A stretch of 64,000 nt of DNA, from NCBI GenBank assembly GCA_034521225.1, contig JAXHMR010000009.1:1-64000 (forward strand), in the 5' to 3' direction. The position numbers and the translations under genes are program-made. Source of the DNA: Woeseia sp034521225. Its GTDB lineage: Bacteria > Pseudomonadota > Gammaproteobacteria > Steroidobacterales > Woeseiaceae. Positions 1 through 9,613 of the stretch are shown here, one piece after another; positions within the stretch are counted from its first letter, which is position 1, and the number at the start of each line of letters is the position of its first letter. The notes under the pieces were generated by a model, which saw only the letters and a program-made list of their open reading frames with translations, was not told where the DNA came from and made no database searches.

Positions 1-240
1 GCTCACCACGACGTGTTCCAGATGTATTACTACGCGCAGCACACCGGCGGTGACCCGCATCTGCGCAACAAGTACCGCGATTACCGGTGGTTCGATGCCT
101 GCGCAAATTTCTGTGAACACTGGGACCAGGCATCCTTCGATCCGGACTACCCGACTCTGCCGCTGGCGCATTTCGAACCGCTGGTGCGCCGCGTCTTCTC
201 GCGCCGACCGTTCGATCCGGCGATCACGCAGGCCGGATGA
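1..240 (+). CDS. HD-domain protein, PhnZ/MIOX-like, C-terminal fragment
   Basis: Only the last 79 codons lie in the window; the gene starts to the left and ends with TGA at 238-240. The visible tail resembles the C-terminus of HD-domain oxygenase-like proteins of the PhnZ and myo-inositol oxygenase group. These end in a conserved run of Arg/Asp/Trp, a loop rich in Pro, and a final segment like LAHFEPLVRRVF. The HD metal ligands themselves lie outside the window, so the assignment rests on tail similarity only. It converges on the sarcosine oxidase operon with about 105 bases between stops. PhnZ-like proteins cleave organophosphonates oxidatively, but relatives of unknown role also sit near methylamine genes, so the substrate cannot be named. 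Confidence 0.5.
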   Translation, partial: AHHDVFQMYYYAQHTGGDPHLRNKYRDYRWFDACANFCEHWDQASFDPDYPTLPLAHFEPLVRRVFSRRPFDPAITQAG

Positions 241-345
241 CTCCGCGCCACACTATCCGCGTCGCACACCGCCGTCAGATCCTCGGCATTACCGTTGCGG
301 TGCGGGGTGGCTTCGCGAACTTCAGGGAGTGATTGGCGGCGGAAT

Positions 346-873
346 TCAGGTACGCGTGCGTGTCCTTGCCGTGAGACAGTGCGCGATAATGTCCTCTGCA
401 AAACTCGACCCGAGGTACATGTCGAAGGCGTTGCTGTCGACACAATGCAGCAGCACGCGCAGCTCCGAGAACAACGTCCACGCGACCTGACCCGTACCGA
501 ACGATCGTGGGCGCAAATCCATTGGGCAATACTGCGCCAACCAGTCCCTTGCGGTATCCCCGTGCAGCCGGACGCACACCTGCCCGTCGCTCATCTCGGT
601 AACCGCAAGCCCGTCAATGTCAGGCAACGGCGTGACATCGTGATCTGAGCGCAGCCACCAGCGTCGCGGTGCGGCAGGGAAGAGTTGCATCAAATCATTG
701 CCTGTCGCTCGCCCCGGGTGCAGTGGCGGCGGCAGTGCCAGCGTGCGTGCCAGCATCTCGATCGCACCAGGGTCATTGCCCCAGGCGGCAATCTCGAGCA
801 TACGGAATCCGGCATCGACAACCGCTGTTGCGCCGCAAGGCGTCTCGAACTCTGTCGCGCCGGCCAGGGTCAC
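346..873 (-). CDS. soxG: sarcosine oxidase, gamma subunit
   Basis: Fourth subunit gene of heterotetrameric sarcosine oxidase, which demethylates sarcosine to glycine and passes the methyl group as methylene to tetrahydrofolate. The 175-residue product matches the usual size of about 180-200. The chosen start is GTG at 873, which overlaps the TGA of soxA in a GTGA tetranucleotide and implies translational coupling. SoxG is a small globular subunit without cofactor motifs. Its identity comes from position (last in soxBDAG) and from the GCV_T-like fold pattern ending in the segment AWTLFSELRVLLHCVD. Nothing in it looks broken. Confidence 0.85.
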   Translation of the reverse strand: MTLAGATEFETPCGATAVVDAGFRMLEIAAWGNDPGAIEMLARTLALPPPLHPGRATGNDLMQLFPAAPRRWWLRSDHDVTPLPDIDGLAVTEMSDGQVCVRLHGDTARDWLAQYCPMDLRPRSFGTGQVAWTLFSELRVLLHCVDSNAFDMYLGSSFAEDIIAHCLTARTRTRT

Positions 874-3829
874 GGCTGTAATCTCGTGCCGTCGGGATCG
901 TAAAAACAGGGCGCACACGCTGGCGCGAAGATCGCGTTTGCTGCCCCGCAGCGGATCTGCAACGTATACGGAATCGCCGGTGCGGGACCGGCCGCCGGCG
1001 AGCAGTGCAAGCGCAACATGCCGGCCGAGTGTGGGACTGTATGCAGCGGACGAGACGTGACCGATACTGCTACCGAAACCCCGTTGGCCCTGCGTCGCCA
1101 GCAGTTGTGCACCCTGGTTCATGGCTGCGCCGGGATCGTCGGCCAGCAGTCCCACGAGCTCGAGGCGGTTGCCGGCGTTCCTGTGTACACGCTGCAAGCC
1201 GTATTGACCGATGTGCCGCTCGGTCTTGCCAGTCATGCGTGCGAAGCCCAGGTCAATCGGTGTGGTGCGTCCGTTGGCCTCGGCACCCACACCTATGAAG
1301 CCTTTCTCGATACGCAGCGTGTCCATGGCCTCGAGCCCGTAAGGTAGCGCGCCATGTCGCCGCAACTCATTCCAGACGTGCGTGCTCTGCCGGGCCGGGA
1401 CATAGATCTCGCAGGCCCATTCACCCGAAAAACTGATCCGCAACAGTCTCGCCGGAATGCCGGCGACTGTTCCGGTGGTCACAGCCATGAAGGGCAACTG
1501 CTCGATGCGCGGCGAGCAATCGACACCGACAGCTTGCAACACCGCCGGAGCTCGCGGCCCGGCGACCGCGATCGCGGCCCAGTATTCGGTCACGCAGGTC
1601 ACGGCGACCTCCATCCCGGCGCAACAGATCTCAAGAAAGTAGTCGAGTTGCTCGTGGACATGCGCAGCATGGCTCGTCGACGTAGTCAGGAAGTAGCGCG
1701 ACTCGTCGAGGCGCGTGACGGTGCCGTCGTCGAAAATCATGCCGTCCTCGCGCAGCATGAGACCGTAACGTGAACGCCCGCTGGCCAGGCGGGACAGCCG
1801 GTTGACGTAGACGCGTTCCATGAAGCGGGCGGCATCGGGACCCTGGACCTCGAACTTGCCGAGCGTCGACACATCGATGATGCCGCAGTCCGTGCGCACG
1901 GTGCGGGTTTCCCGTTCCACCGCGTCACGCATGCTTTCCCCGGCGGCCGGATAGTACGCGGGCCGAAGCCACAGGCCGTTGTGGTCGAATTCGGCAGCCA
2001 GTTCCGCATGCACATCGTGCAGTGGGCGAGCGGCGCACGGGCTCAAGCCGCTCACGCACCTCCGGCCCGGCAACCGCGCCCATCGTGACGGGCGTATAGG
2101 GTGGCCTGAACGTAGTGGTGCCGATAGACGCTATCGGCCTGCCGCGGCGCCCGGCAAGGATCGCCAGGCCATTAATATTGGATGTCTTACCCTGGTCGGT
2201 ACCCATGCCCAACGTGGTGTATCTTTTAAGGTGTTCGACCGACTCGTAACCCTCCAGGCAAGCCTGCTCGACATCGCCGCCGGTCACGTCATTCTGCAAA
2301 TCAACGAATGCCTTGCCACTGGCGGAATCCGGTACTGCCCATAACGGCGCAACCTCGCCAGCGTCGCCGGGCAATCGGCTGCGGGCAACAGCCCGCGGCG
2401 GCTGGCATGAAAATCCGGCCTTTGCTGCAGCGGCCGCGCCGGCGCGAGCACCGTCGTCCAGGCAGCGGGCAAGCCCGAAGCGGCCGCACACGGCACCGGC
2501 AAGATGCGTTGCCTGGCGGCTGTCGGCCGGAATAACACTGGCCGTGGCCTCGTCGTATGTTGATACGCCACCGGATTGCGCATGCAGATGGATCGCCGGC
2601 GACCAGCCAGCGGATACGGCCAGCAAATCACATTTCAAGCGGCTGGAACGCCCGGCAGGCCCGGCCGCAGGCCTGACGCGAACATGCCGAAGCCGCGAAC
2701 CGCCAGCAGCGCACACGAGCACGTGTTCTTTCAGTATCGGAATTTTGCGCTGCCGGATTTCCTCCTCCACGCCCGGGTCGGCCGCCGTCCTGCAGTCAAC
2801 CACCGCCACCACGGTAACGCCGGCATCGTGCAGGTCCATTGCCGTGCGATATGCGCTGTCGTTGTTGGTAAACACCACAGCGCGGTGGCCGGCCCTAACG
2901 CCGAACTGATTGACATAGGCGCGTGCGGCTCCGGCCAGCATGACACCCGGCAAGTCATTGCCGGCAAAAACGCACGGACGTTCGATGGCTCCGGTGGCGA
3001 GAATCACGCGCGATGCACGTACCCTCCATAAGCGCTGGCGACCCGCCGACCCGGCGGCCGGCAGTTGCGCCAGTGCAACGAGATTGTGATCGTAGTAACC
3101 GAATGCCGTCGTCTGCAGCAGCACCCGCACGTTGGCCAGGCTCTCAAGATACGCGATCTCGGCGGCCGCCCATTCGCTGCCGGTCCTGCTGTCGATGGTC
3201 GCGCGTTCGCGATTCAGCCATCCGCCGGCCCAGGGGCTTTCGTCGACCAGCCAGACATCGGCACCGGCATCGGCCGCGACACGCGCGGCGCTAAGGCCGG
3301 CGGGACCGCAGCCGACGACCAGCACATCGCAGTGTCCGAAGGCATGCTCGTATGCGTCCGGATCGGCCCGCACCGGCGGCTCGCCCAGCCCGGCCACTTT
3401 GCGGATAACGTGCTCGTACGCCTTCCAGGCTCGCCGCGGCCACATGAACGTCTTGTAATAGAATCCGGTACTCAAAAGCGGCGCAAGGGCGCCGAGCATG
3501 GCGAAAACGTCGAAACCGAGCGTTGGCCAGCGGTTCTGGCTCCATGCCTCCAGGCCGTCAATGAGCGGTACCATCGTCGCGCGCGTATTGGGCTGCCCGT
3601 CGTTGCCGATGCGCACGAGGGCATTGGGCTCTTCGCTGCCGATGCTGAATATGCCCCGCTTGCGGTGATACTTGACGCTGCGCCCCACCACGGTGACACC
3701 GTTTGCCAGCAGCGCGGATGCGAGCGTGTCGCCCGGCAGACCCTGGTAACGCCGCTTGTCGAAGCAAAACGAGATGGCCCCGCGTCGATCGACCTGCCCG
3801 CCGCTGCCGGTACGCCTGCGACGCGTCAC
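870..3829 (-). CDS. soxA: sarcosine oxidase, alpha subunit (two frameshifts)
   Basis: Large subunit of heterotetrameric sarcosine oxidase, about 985 residues against about 1000 in the family. From the N-terminus: a ferredoxin-like region (GDTLASALLANGV, residues about 33-45), a dinucleotide-binding fold near residue 167 (VLVVGCGPAGLSAA), a second nucleotide region near 320, and a C-terminal aminomethyltransferase-like domain that binds tetrahydrofolate (RTDCGIIDVSTLGKFEVQG). The start is GTG at 3829, overlapping the soxD stop as GTGA. The reading frame breaks near 2023, where one extra base lies in what should read RRSPLHDVHAE, and again near 905-920, where two bases are missing in a C run and a T run. 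The true C-terminus is CFYDPDGTRLQP ending at 870. Both breaks look like sequencing errors rather than decay. Confidence 0.9.
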
Positions 3830-4101
3830 TTGCCGCCGCTCCGGCCGTTGCAGGCGTAGGCAACCGAGCGGATGTCATGCGTCCTGTTATGGCGGTCGAT
3901 CAGCAGCCAGCTGCCGCAGCCGCCGGCATGGTTCCACAACTCGACATGAAAGCCGATTGCATTGGTCCGGTTCAGCATCCGTTCGTGCAGTTCCGCCTCG
4001 TGCTCCGATTCCCAGTCGCGCGGCAGTCCCTCACTGTCGCAGTGATAGGTGAATTCGACCTGCGCCCGGGGGCCGCACCATGGACATTCGATGAGATGCA
4101 T
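3826..4101 (-). CDS. soxD: sarcosine oxidase, delta subunit
   Basis: Small zinc-binding subunit of heterotetrameric sarcosine oxidase, 91 residues, typical of the family. The zinc ligands are visible: Cys6 and Cys9 in CPWCG, then His58 and Cys62 in NHAGGCGSW. It starts with ATG at 4101, 11 bases after soxB ends, and its stop overlaps the soxA start (GTGA). It is one of the intact members of the operon. The gene order B-D-A-G is the standard order for this enzyme in Proteobacteria. Confidence 0.92.
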   Translation of the reverse strand: MHLIECPWCGPRAQVEFTYHCDSEGLPRDWESEHEAELHERMLNRTNAIGFHVELWNHAGGCGSWLLIDRHNRTHDIRSVAYACNGRSGGK

Positions 4102-4112
4102 GTCGGTGTTTG

Positions 4113-5391
4113 CTAGTGCCTGAACGGTACGGGACCGGTTCCGGCCTCGTCGATATACCGGCCATTGTCAAAACGGGCCAGCGCGAACGGCTCAAGGATG
4201 TCATTGGGCTTGCCACTGGCCAGCAAATCAGCGAACAGGTAGCCGGAGCCGGGCGTTGCCTTGAAGCCGCCGTAGCACCAGCCGCCGTTCACAAAGAGCC
4301 CGTGCACGGGGGTTGTGCCGATAATGGGCGAGCCGTCCATCGTCATGTCATTGATGCCCGCCCAGCAGCGCATCATGCGGAGTTTGCCGAACGACGGAAA
4401 CAGGCTGAGTGTGTACCGGGCAATTTTCTCGATGCGTGGCAGGTTGCCGCGCTGGCTGTAACTGGGATACATATCGAGCTCGGCACCCATGATGATTTCG
4501 CCCTTGTCCGTCTGGCTGACGTAACCGTCGTAGGCTCCGGCCATGATCACCGTGTCCAGCACCGGCTTTACCGGCTCCGTGACCATCGCCTGCAGCAGGT
4601 GCGTCTCGATCGGCAACCGCAATCCCGCCATTGCCGGGACCTGGCTGGTATGGCCGGCGACCGCGATGCCCACTTTGTCCGCGCCAATCCATCCCCGGCT
4701 TGTCTGCACACCCGTGACACGCCCGGCGCGCGTGCCAATCCCGGTGACTTCGCAGTTCTCCAGGATATCGACGCCGAGGGCATCAGCCGCGCGCGCGAAA
4801 CCCCATGCCACGGCATCATGCCGGGCCGTGCCACCGCGAGGCTGCAGCAACCCCACCAACAACCGGCCAGCGCGTAGCGCTCGAGCAGTCAAGGACGGGC
4901 ACGAATTCGCGAAGCTCTTCGCGGCTCAGCAACTCCGCGTCGATGCCTCGTAACCGCATCGCATTCCCCAGCTGGGCAACGCCGGCGAGCTGCGCCTCAT
5001 TGTGCGCGAGCAATACCGTGCCACGCTGACTGAACATAACATTGAAATTAAGTTCGTCACTCAGCTGCTCCCAAAGCTGCAATGAACACTCGTACAATCC
5101 TGAATTCTCTTCCAGCAAATAGTCGGAGCGTACGATGGTTGTGTTGCGACCGGTATTGCCGCCGCCGATCCAGCCCTTCTCCACAACAGCGATCCGTTTC
5201 GCACCGTGGTGTTTTGCCAGGTAATAGGCTGTTGCAAGTCCATGTCCGCCGCCACCGATGATGATGAAGTCGTATCCGTCTTTGGGCTTGGCGTTGCGCC
5301 AGGCTCGGGACCAGTGACGGTTACCGGTCAGCGCATGCCGCAGTAAATTGAAAGCCGAGTAGCGTGGCGGCCTGGAATGACTGGAAAACAT
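4113..5391 (-). CDS. soxB: sarcosine oxidase, beta subunit (frameshift)
   Basis: Catalytic flavoprotein subunit of heterotetrameric sarcosine oxidase, about 425 residues, normal length. The N-terminal FAD-binding fold is at residues about 40-62 (YDFIIIGGGGHGLATAYYLA). The motif PRGGTARHDAVAWG contains the His that corresponds to the covalent FMN site in characterised homologues. The start is ATG at 5391. The frame breaks near 4860, between PVVGG and LLQPRGG, and the protein is otherwise continuous. It heads soxBDAG and follows a BetA-like gene by about 110 bases that contain one copy of a 39-bp repeat (5474-5512). The name refers to sarcosine, not to sulfur oxidation. Confidence 0.92.
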
Positions 5392-5438
5392 TGAACGTTA
5401 CCCGGAACTGCTATGTGACGATTGTAAATTCCCGGGAC

Positions 5439-5512
5439 GCCCATCGGGCGATCGGATTCATATAATGAAAATTGGACCTTGGTGCATGGCTCCGCCTCCC
5501 GACCTACGATGG
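5439..5512 (-). promoter_or_regulatory. soxB leader: 39-bp repeat copy 1, mini-ORF and hairpin
   Basis: Positions 5474-5512 repeat 8715-8753 with one mismatch in 39 bases. Read on the minus strand, the repeat carries a strong Shine-Dalgarno-like GGGAGGCGG, then ATG at 5487 opening a nine-codon ORF (MHQGPIFII, stop at 5458). A short stem with arms CGCCC/GGGCG follows at about 5439-5451, then soxB starts at 5391. The stop codon of the upstream gene lies inside the repeat. A shared operator or leader-peptide control element is a reasonable inference, not shown. Confidence 0.4.
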
Positions 5513-7267
5513 GAAGATCATCCCATCCAAGGAAACCACAGTGCCACAGAAGTTTCCTTTCAACAGCGTGGCGGCGCGCGGCATCGAGGCCGGGCCGCCG
5601 CCATTCCGGCCGCCGTCGGCGGGCGGCACATGCCGGTAATAGTCGAGGCGCAGCGGCTCGAGGGGCGTCTTGCCGAGTATCAGGTCGGACGCTTTTTCGG
5701 CAATCATGATGACCGGGGAATTGAGATTGCCGTTGGTGATCGTCGGCATGACCGAGGCATCGACCACGCGCAGTCCGTCAACGCCGCGTACCCTGAGCGC
5801 CGCATCAACCACCGCCTGCTCGTCGCTGCCCATCATGCAGGTGCCGCAGGCGTGATACGCGCTTTCGCCCTGCCGCGCGACGAAGTCGAGAATCTCCGCG
5901 TCGCTCTGCACCGACGCGCCGGGCGCCATTTCGGCACCGCGATAGGCATCGAACGCGGCTTGCCCCAGGATGTCGCGCGTGCACGCGATGGCTTCCACCC
6001 ACTCCTTGCGATCCTTTTCTGTCGTCAGGTAATTGAAGCGGATCGTGGGCGGCTGAAACGGATCGGCCGATGAAATCTCGACGCTGCCGCGGGCATCCGA
6101 GCGCATCGGCCCGACGTTACCTGGTACCGTGCCCACCGTGCGGCGCCGTGCCGTCGTAACGAATCGCTACCGGCAGGAAGTGATATTGCAGGTTCGGGTA
6201 GGCCACCTCGTCGTTGCTGCGAATGAAGCCGCCGGCCTCGAATTGGTTACTGGTACCGATGCCTTTGCGCCGCAGCAGCCAGTCGGCTCCTATCAGCGGC
6301 TTGCGCCATGCGCTCAAGGCCGGGAACAGGCTGACGGGCTGCAGGCAGGCGTATTGCACGTAGACTTCCAGGTGGTCCTGCAGGTTGCGGCCGACGCCCG
6401 GCAGCTCGCAAACCACGGGGATGCCAAGCCGGCGCAGGTGATCCGCGTTACCGACGCCCGACAGTTGCAGCAGTTGCGGTGAATTGAAGGCACCGCTTGC
6501 GAGGACGACCTCGCCGGCCATCGCGCGATGCAAGCTGCCATCCTGCCGAAATTCGACACCGACGGCACGTTGCCCGTCGAACAGCAGGCGGGTGGCGTGC
6601 GCCCTGAGCCGTACCGACAGATTGCTGCGATCGCGCAACGGGTGCAGGTAGGCGCGCGCCGCATTCCAGCGGCGGCCGCGGTATATCGTCGCCTCGAACC
6701 GGGAAAAGCCTTCCTGCTGATACCCGTTGACGTCCGAGGTCAACGGGTATCCGGCCTGTTGCACGGCCTCGAAGAACGCATCGTAGAGCGGTCCGTCGCA
6801 GTCCGGCCAGGTCAGGTACAAAGGACCCTCGTCGCCGCGATACGCATCGCCGCCTTTCAAGCTGTGCTCCATCGGCGAAAGTACGGCAGGCAATGGGCAT
6901 ACGACCAGGTTTCGAGGCCGGGACAGGATGCCCATCGCTCGAAATCCATCGGGTTACCCCGAATGTAGATCATGCCGTTGATGCAACTCGAACCGCCGAG
7001 TACCTTGCCGCGCGGATGATAAATGCGACGGCCGTTCATGCCGGGTTCCGGTTCGGAGTCGTACCACCAGTTGTAGTCACGGCTGGTGAGTGGATAGCTC
7101 AAAGCCGCGGGCATGTGGATGCGAAAGTCCCAGCGATGATCGACCGGCCCCGCCTCCAGCAGCAACACGCGGTTGCCGCGCCCGGCACTCAGTCGGTTGG
7201 CCAGCACGCAACCGGCTGAGCCACCGCCGATCACAATGAAGTCGAATTCCCTCGCCATGTCTGGCAT
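5504..7267 (-). CDS. betA: GMC oxidoreductase, choline dehydrogenase-like (two frameshifts)
   Basis: FAD-dependent GMC oxidoreductase closest in pattern to choline dehydrogenase, which oxidises choline to betaine aldehyde. The N-terminal FAD fold is FIVIGGGSAGCVLANRLS, followed by the GMC signature PRGKVLGGSSCINGMIYIRG. The C-terminal region has HACGTCMMG and TNGNLNSPVIMIAEKA, both typical of BetA. ATG at 7267 has GGAGGA ten bases upstream. Frameshifts lie near 6872 and 6120. The last 40 or so residues do not match the usual BetA end, so a further indel near the 3' end is possible. It lies between the Rieske gene and soxB on the same strand, which supports a role in the choline-betaine-sarcosine route, though other alcohol substrates are possible. 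Confidence 0.8.
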
Positions 7268-7287
7268 TTGCCCGGTTTCCTCCGATC

Positions 7288-7307
7288 AGGGCCTGTCAGC
7301 AGGCCCC
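7288..7307 (-). terminator. GC-rich hairpin between Rieske gene and betA-like gene
   Basis: Perfect seven-base arms GGGCCTG and CAGGCCC are separated by TCAG, between the Rieske gene stop (7379) and the start of the GMC gene (7267). No T tract follows, so it may be an RNA-stabilising or attenuating stem rather than a full terminator. Confidence 0.4.
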
Positions 7308-7378
7308 GGGTAGGCGCTTGAACGACGGATCATGGCACGGCGGTCCGCGGCTCGCACCTCACAATGCGAACCGCCGAA

Positions 7379-8551
7379 TCAAGAGCACGGCGACGTCGCA
7401 ACCCCGTCGCGCCGGCGTGCGACGTTTGCGGCGGCAAGCCGCTCGCGCAGCCATTCGTGGAACTCCCACAATGAATACTCCTGCGGCATCAGTACACCGT
7501 TGTCATGACGACGGCTCTTCAGTCCCTGCTGATTCAGTTCGCAGGCGCGGCCGTCCTGCTCTATGACCCGACGCCCGAGTTCCAGCATCGGCTCTATGGC
7601 ATCGATATGAGAGTCATGGATGCCCGGTGGCAGCATCCAGTCCACAACCAGTTCAGTCGTTTCCGGCCCTCCCGGATAGATACGGACACTGCGCACGTAA
7701 TCCGGATGCGCAACGATGAACATGCTTGCGGTAAACGATGCAAACGTCATGCCGCGCGCGCGCTCGGTGTCGTCAGGCCCTTCGATTGGCGGTAGCGACG
7801 ACGCGCCGTCCAGCGTCCATGTCGCCAGGCCTGGCCCGACGTGCGGCCGGCCGCCATCGATATCAGCAGAGCCGTCCGGAATGTCCGCGTAATTCAGCAC
7901 GCCCTTTTTGTATAACGGCACGATATGGCACAACTCCGGGTGCAGCCGCGGGCAATGGTAACACTCGGAGTAATTTTCCCAGAAAAGCTTCCAGTTGCAG
8001 GCAATGGTTGTCGTTTCGCGATGCACGGTTACCATGTCGGCCAGCGGCCAGTTGGCGACTTCGTGCGCCTCGCCTCCCAGGAACTTCGCCAGCGTCACAG
8101 CGGGTTGCTCGCTCAGGTTGACAAAGACGAACCCGCCCCAGGTGTCGACATGGATGCTGTACAGCGAAAAATCCTGCGCAAGGAAATCATCGGTTTCAAG
8201 ACGCGCCGGCGTTGCGATCAAATCGCCTCCCAGGGAATACGTCCAGGTGTGATACGGACAAACAATACGGCCATTGGCAAAATGACCGTCTGCGGACACG
8301 CATAGCGCCGAACCGCGGTGCCTGCAGGTATTGTGAAAAGCCCGCAGCGTGCCTTGCCGGTCGCGTGTGATGAAAAGCGACTGATCGCCGATCACGGCGA
8401 CACGATAATCGCCCGGCCTGGCGAACTCCCCGGTTCTGCCGACGCAAACCCAGTCGTGATACCAGATCGCTTCCAGTTCGTGCTGGTAATGCCCTGCATC
8501 GTAGTACCAGTGACTCGGCAGGGCGGCTTCGATGCGGTTCAGTAAGGTCAT
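7379..8551 (-). CDS. Rieske oxygenase, glycine betaine monooxygenase-like
   Basis: Oxygenase subunit of a Rieske non-haem iron system, 390 residues and intact. The [2Fe-2S] ligands are Cys76-x-His78 and Cys98-x-x-His101 (CRHRG and CPYHTW). The mononuclear iron site is in ENYSECYHCPRLHPEL. The family includes GbcA, which demethylates glycine betaine to dimethylglycine, as well as stachydrine and carnitine oxygenases. Neighbouring BetA-like and sarcosine oxidase genes favour a betaine-type substrate. The start is placed at ATG 8551 (MTLLNRIEAALPSHW), the usual N-terminus; an in-frame ATG at 8599 is also possible. No reductase partner (GbcB) or dimethylglycine dehydrogenase is in the window, so the pathway as seen is incomplete. 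Confidence 0.8.
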   Translation of the reverse strand: MTLLNRIEAALPSHWYYDAGHYQHELEAIWYHDWVCVGRTGEFARPGDYRVAVIGDQSLFITRDRQGTLRAFHNTCRHRGSALCVSADGHFANGRIVCPYHTWTYSLGGDLIATPARLETDDFLAQDFSLYSIHVDTWGGFVFVNLSEQPAVTLAKFLGGEAHEVANWPLADMVTVHRETTTIACNWKLFWENYSECYHCPRLHPELCHIVPLYKKGVLNYADIPDGSADIDGGRPHVGPGLATWTLDGASSLPPIEGPDDTERARGMTFASFTASMFIVAHPDYVRSVRIYPGGPETTELVVDWMLPPGIHDSHIDAIEPMLELGRRVIEQDGRACELNQQGLKSRRHDNGVLMPQEYSLWEFHEWLRERLAAANVARRRDGVATSPCS

Positions 8552-8602
8552 ATTCACTCGGCTATTTGCACCTGCCACTGTGATTCTAAACCCAAGCATC
8601 GC

Positions 8603-8728
8603 TTACTGATATCGAAGTCCCTGTAATTCGGTGGCGGGTTTCATATTCTGGAAGATCCGCACGTAGCGGTCTCCCGGTTGTGCCGGCACGGTTATGATGT
8701 AGCGGAGCGCGAACGGACCTTGGTGCAT
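8603..8728 (-). CDS. 41-residue ORF inside the Rieske gene leader
   Basis: This small ORF begins at the ATG inside the second 39-bp repeat copy, directly after GGGAGGCGGAGCC, a near-ideal ribosome binding site. It encodes 41 residues beginning MHQGPFALRYIITV and ends at 8603, just upstream of the Rieske gene. The copy at 5487 opens with the same five residues but stops after nine codons. I recognise no family. It may be a leader peptide or a chance reading frame generated by a regulatory repeat. Confidence 0.3.
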   Translation of the reverse strand: MHQGPFALRYIITVPAQPGDRYVRIFQNMKPATELQGLRYQ

Positions 8729-8753
8729 GGCTCCGCCTCCCGAGCTACGATGG
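8715..8753 (-). repeat. 39-bp repeat copy 2, upstream of Rieske gene
   Basis: Matches 5474-5512 in 38 of 39 positions; the single difference is at the 30th base. Both copies sit on the same strand upstream of a catabolic gene, about 80 bases before soxB and about 165 bases before the Rieske gene. No further copy was seen in the window. Confidence 0.8.
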
Positions 8754-8809
8754 TACAGTCGCAAATCGCGCATGATCCACACGATCATTGCGGGTTATGA
8801 TTGAGCGCG

Positions 8810-9221
8810 ATGAATTTTGCCGGCAACTTCATTCACATCGACAGCGTCGATATCTCCAGAGCTCAGGCGTCGCGTCGACACGCTGACGGAGGAGCAGTGG
8901 TCCGGGTTCGAGCTACGGCAAAAGCGTTACGAGGTTCACCGCGACACGCAGACGATCGGCCTCGTGTTCGACCCGGAATTTCGCCACAGCCACCCCACGC
9001 GGCTGCCAGCGCTGGAAATCTTCCAGGATGCCTTGCAGCCGGTGCTTGCCACCGTGGCCGAGCACTACGAAGCATCCGACGAAGGGCAACGACTGACGAA
9101 ACAGTATGGTCTGGGCTATTTCATCCGTGCGACGCTGGTGCGGCTGCGTGCCGGCGGCACGATAGACCCGCACACGGACAATAATTTCTCGCTGGTCCAT
9201 TCGCATCGCGTGCACTTGCCG
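8810..9221 (+). pseudogene. Asp/Asn beta-hydroxylase-like gene, 3'-truncated
   Basis: N-terminal two thirds of a 2-oxoglutarate-dependent aspartyl/asparaginyl beta-hydroxylase-like protein, paralogous to the gene at 12892. Both share the opening theme with RYEVHRDT against TYEVHKDT, and the iron-site region TIDPHTDNNFSLVHSHRVHLP against RINPHRDKLHSFHIGHRVHVP. Translation starts at ATG 8810 and shifts frame near 8858. The similarity stops abruptly after RVHLP at 9221, where sequence of an oppositely oriented creatininase-family gene begins. The distal iron-binding His and the 2-oxoglutarate Arg are therefore missing. As it stands the product cannot be active; the loss may be a real deletion or an assembly join. 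Confidence 0.7.
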
Positions 9222-9595
9222 GGCACGAACGGCACAACCGGCGCGCACAGGGCGTTGCCCAGCTCGCGAGCGATGGCCGGACAAAGCGCCTTGAGAATCA
9301 CGTTGTGCTTGCCGGTCGTGAGGTAGGGGCCGTTTTCCTCGAGGCCGCCGGTAGAGACGATGACGGTGGTGTGGCCGTCGCGAATCCGGTCGCGGACCTC
9401 GACCCAGGTCAGGTTCTCCATCCAGACGGAGTCGACCGCCTCGAGCGGATTCGGCGCCGCGAGCATCGCCTGGATGCGCTGCTGCCGTTCCTTATCGCTC
9501 AATGGGCCAACCTGCGGCACCGCGTTGCCGCAGCCCATGACCAGCGCTGCGGTTATACCGAGCCGCAGCAGTGAATTGATTGACGCGCTCGCCAT
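9221..9595 (-). pseudogene. creatininase-family protein, 3'-truncated lipoprotein
   Basis: First 125 residues of a creatininase-family amidohydrolase. The family signature is clear: WMENLTWVEVRDRI, then GGLEENGPYLTTGKHN with metal-binding residues, then APVVPFVP. The N-terminus is a signal sequence with lipobox-like VMGC near residue 22, so the intact protein was probably a membrane-anchored periplasmic enzyme. Family members are about 260-280 residues. Here the match ends at 9221 after PFVP, fused tail to tail with the truncated hydroxylase. It starts 18 bases after the aminotransferase stop and is the last gene of that minus-strand group. Substrate unknown; family members act on creatinine and other cyclic or peptide amides. 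Confidence 0.75.
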
Positions 9596-9613
9596 GTGTG
9601 TTTTCCCTGGTTG

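Noticed and set aside
346..5391. sox genes as sulfur-oxidation (thiosulfate) genes
   Set aside because: The subunits have SoxBDAG sarcosine oxidase features (FAD/FMN, zinc, THF-type domain); no sulfur-oxidising SoxB, SoxXA or SoxYZ motifs are present.
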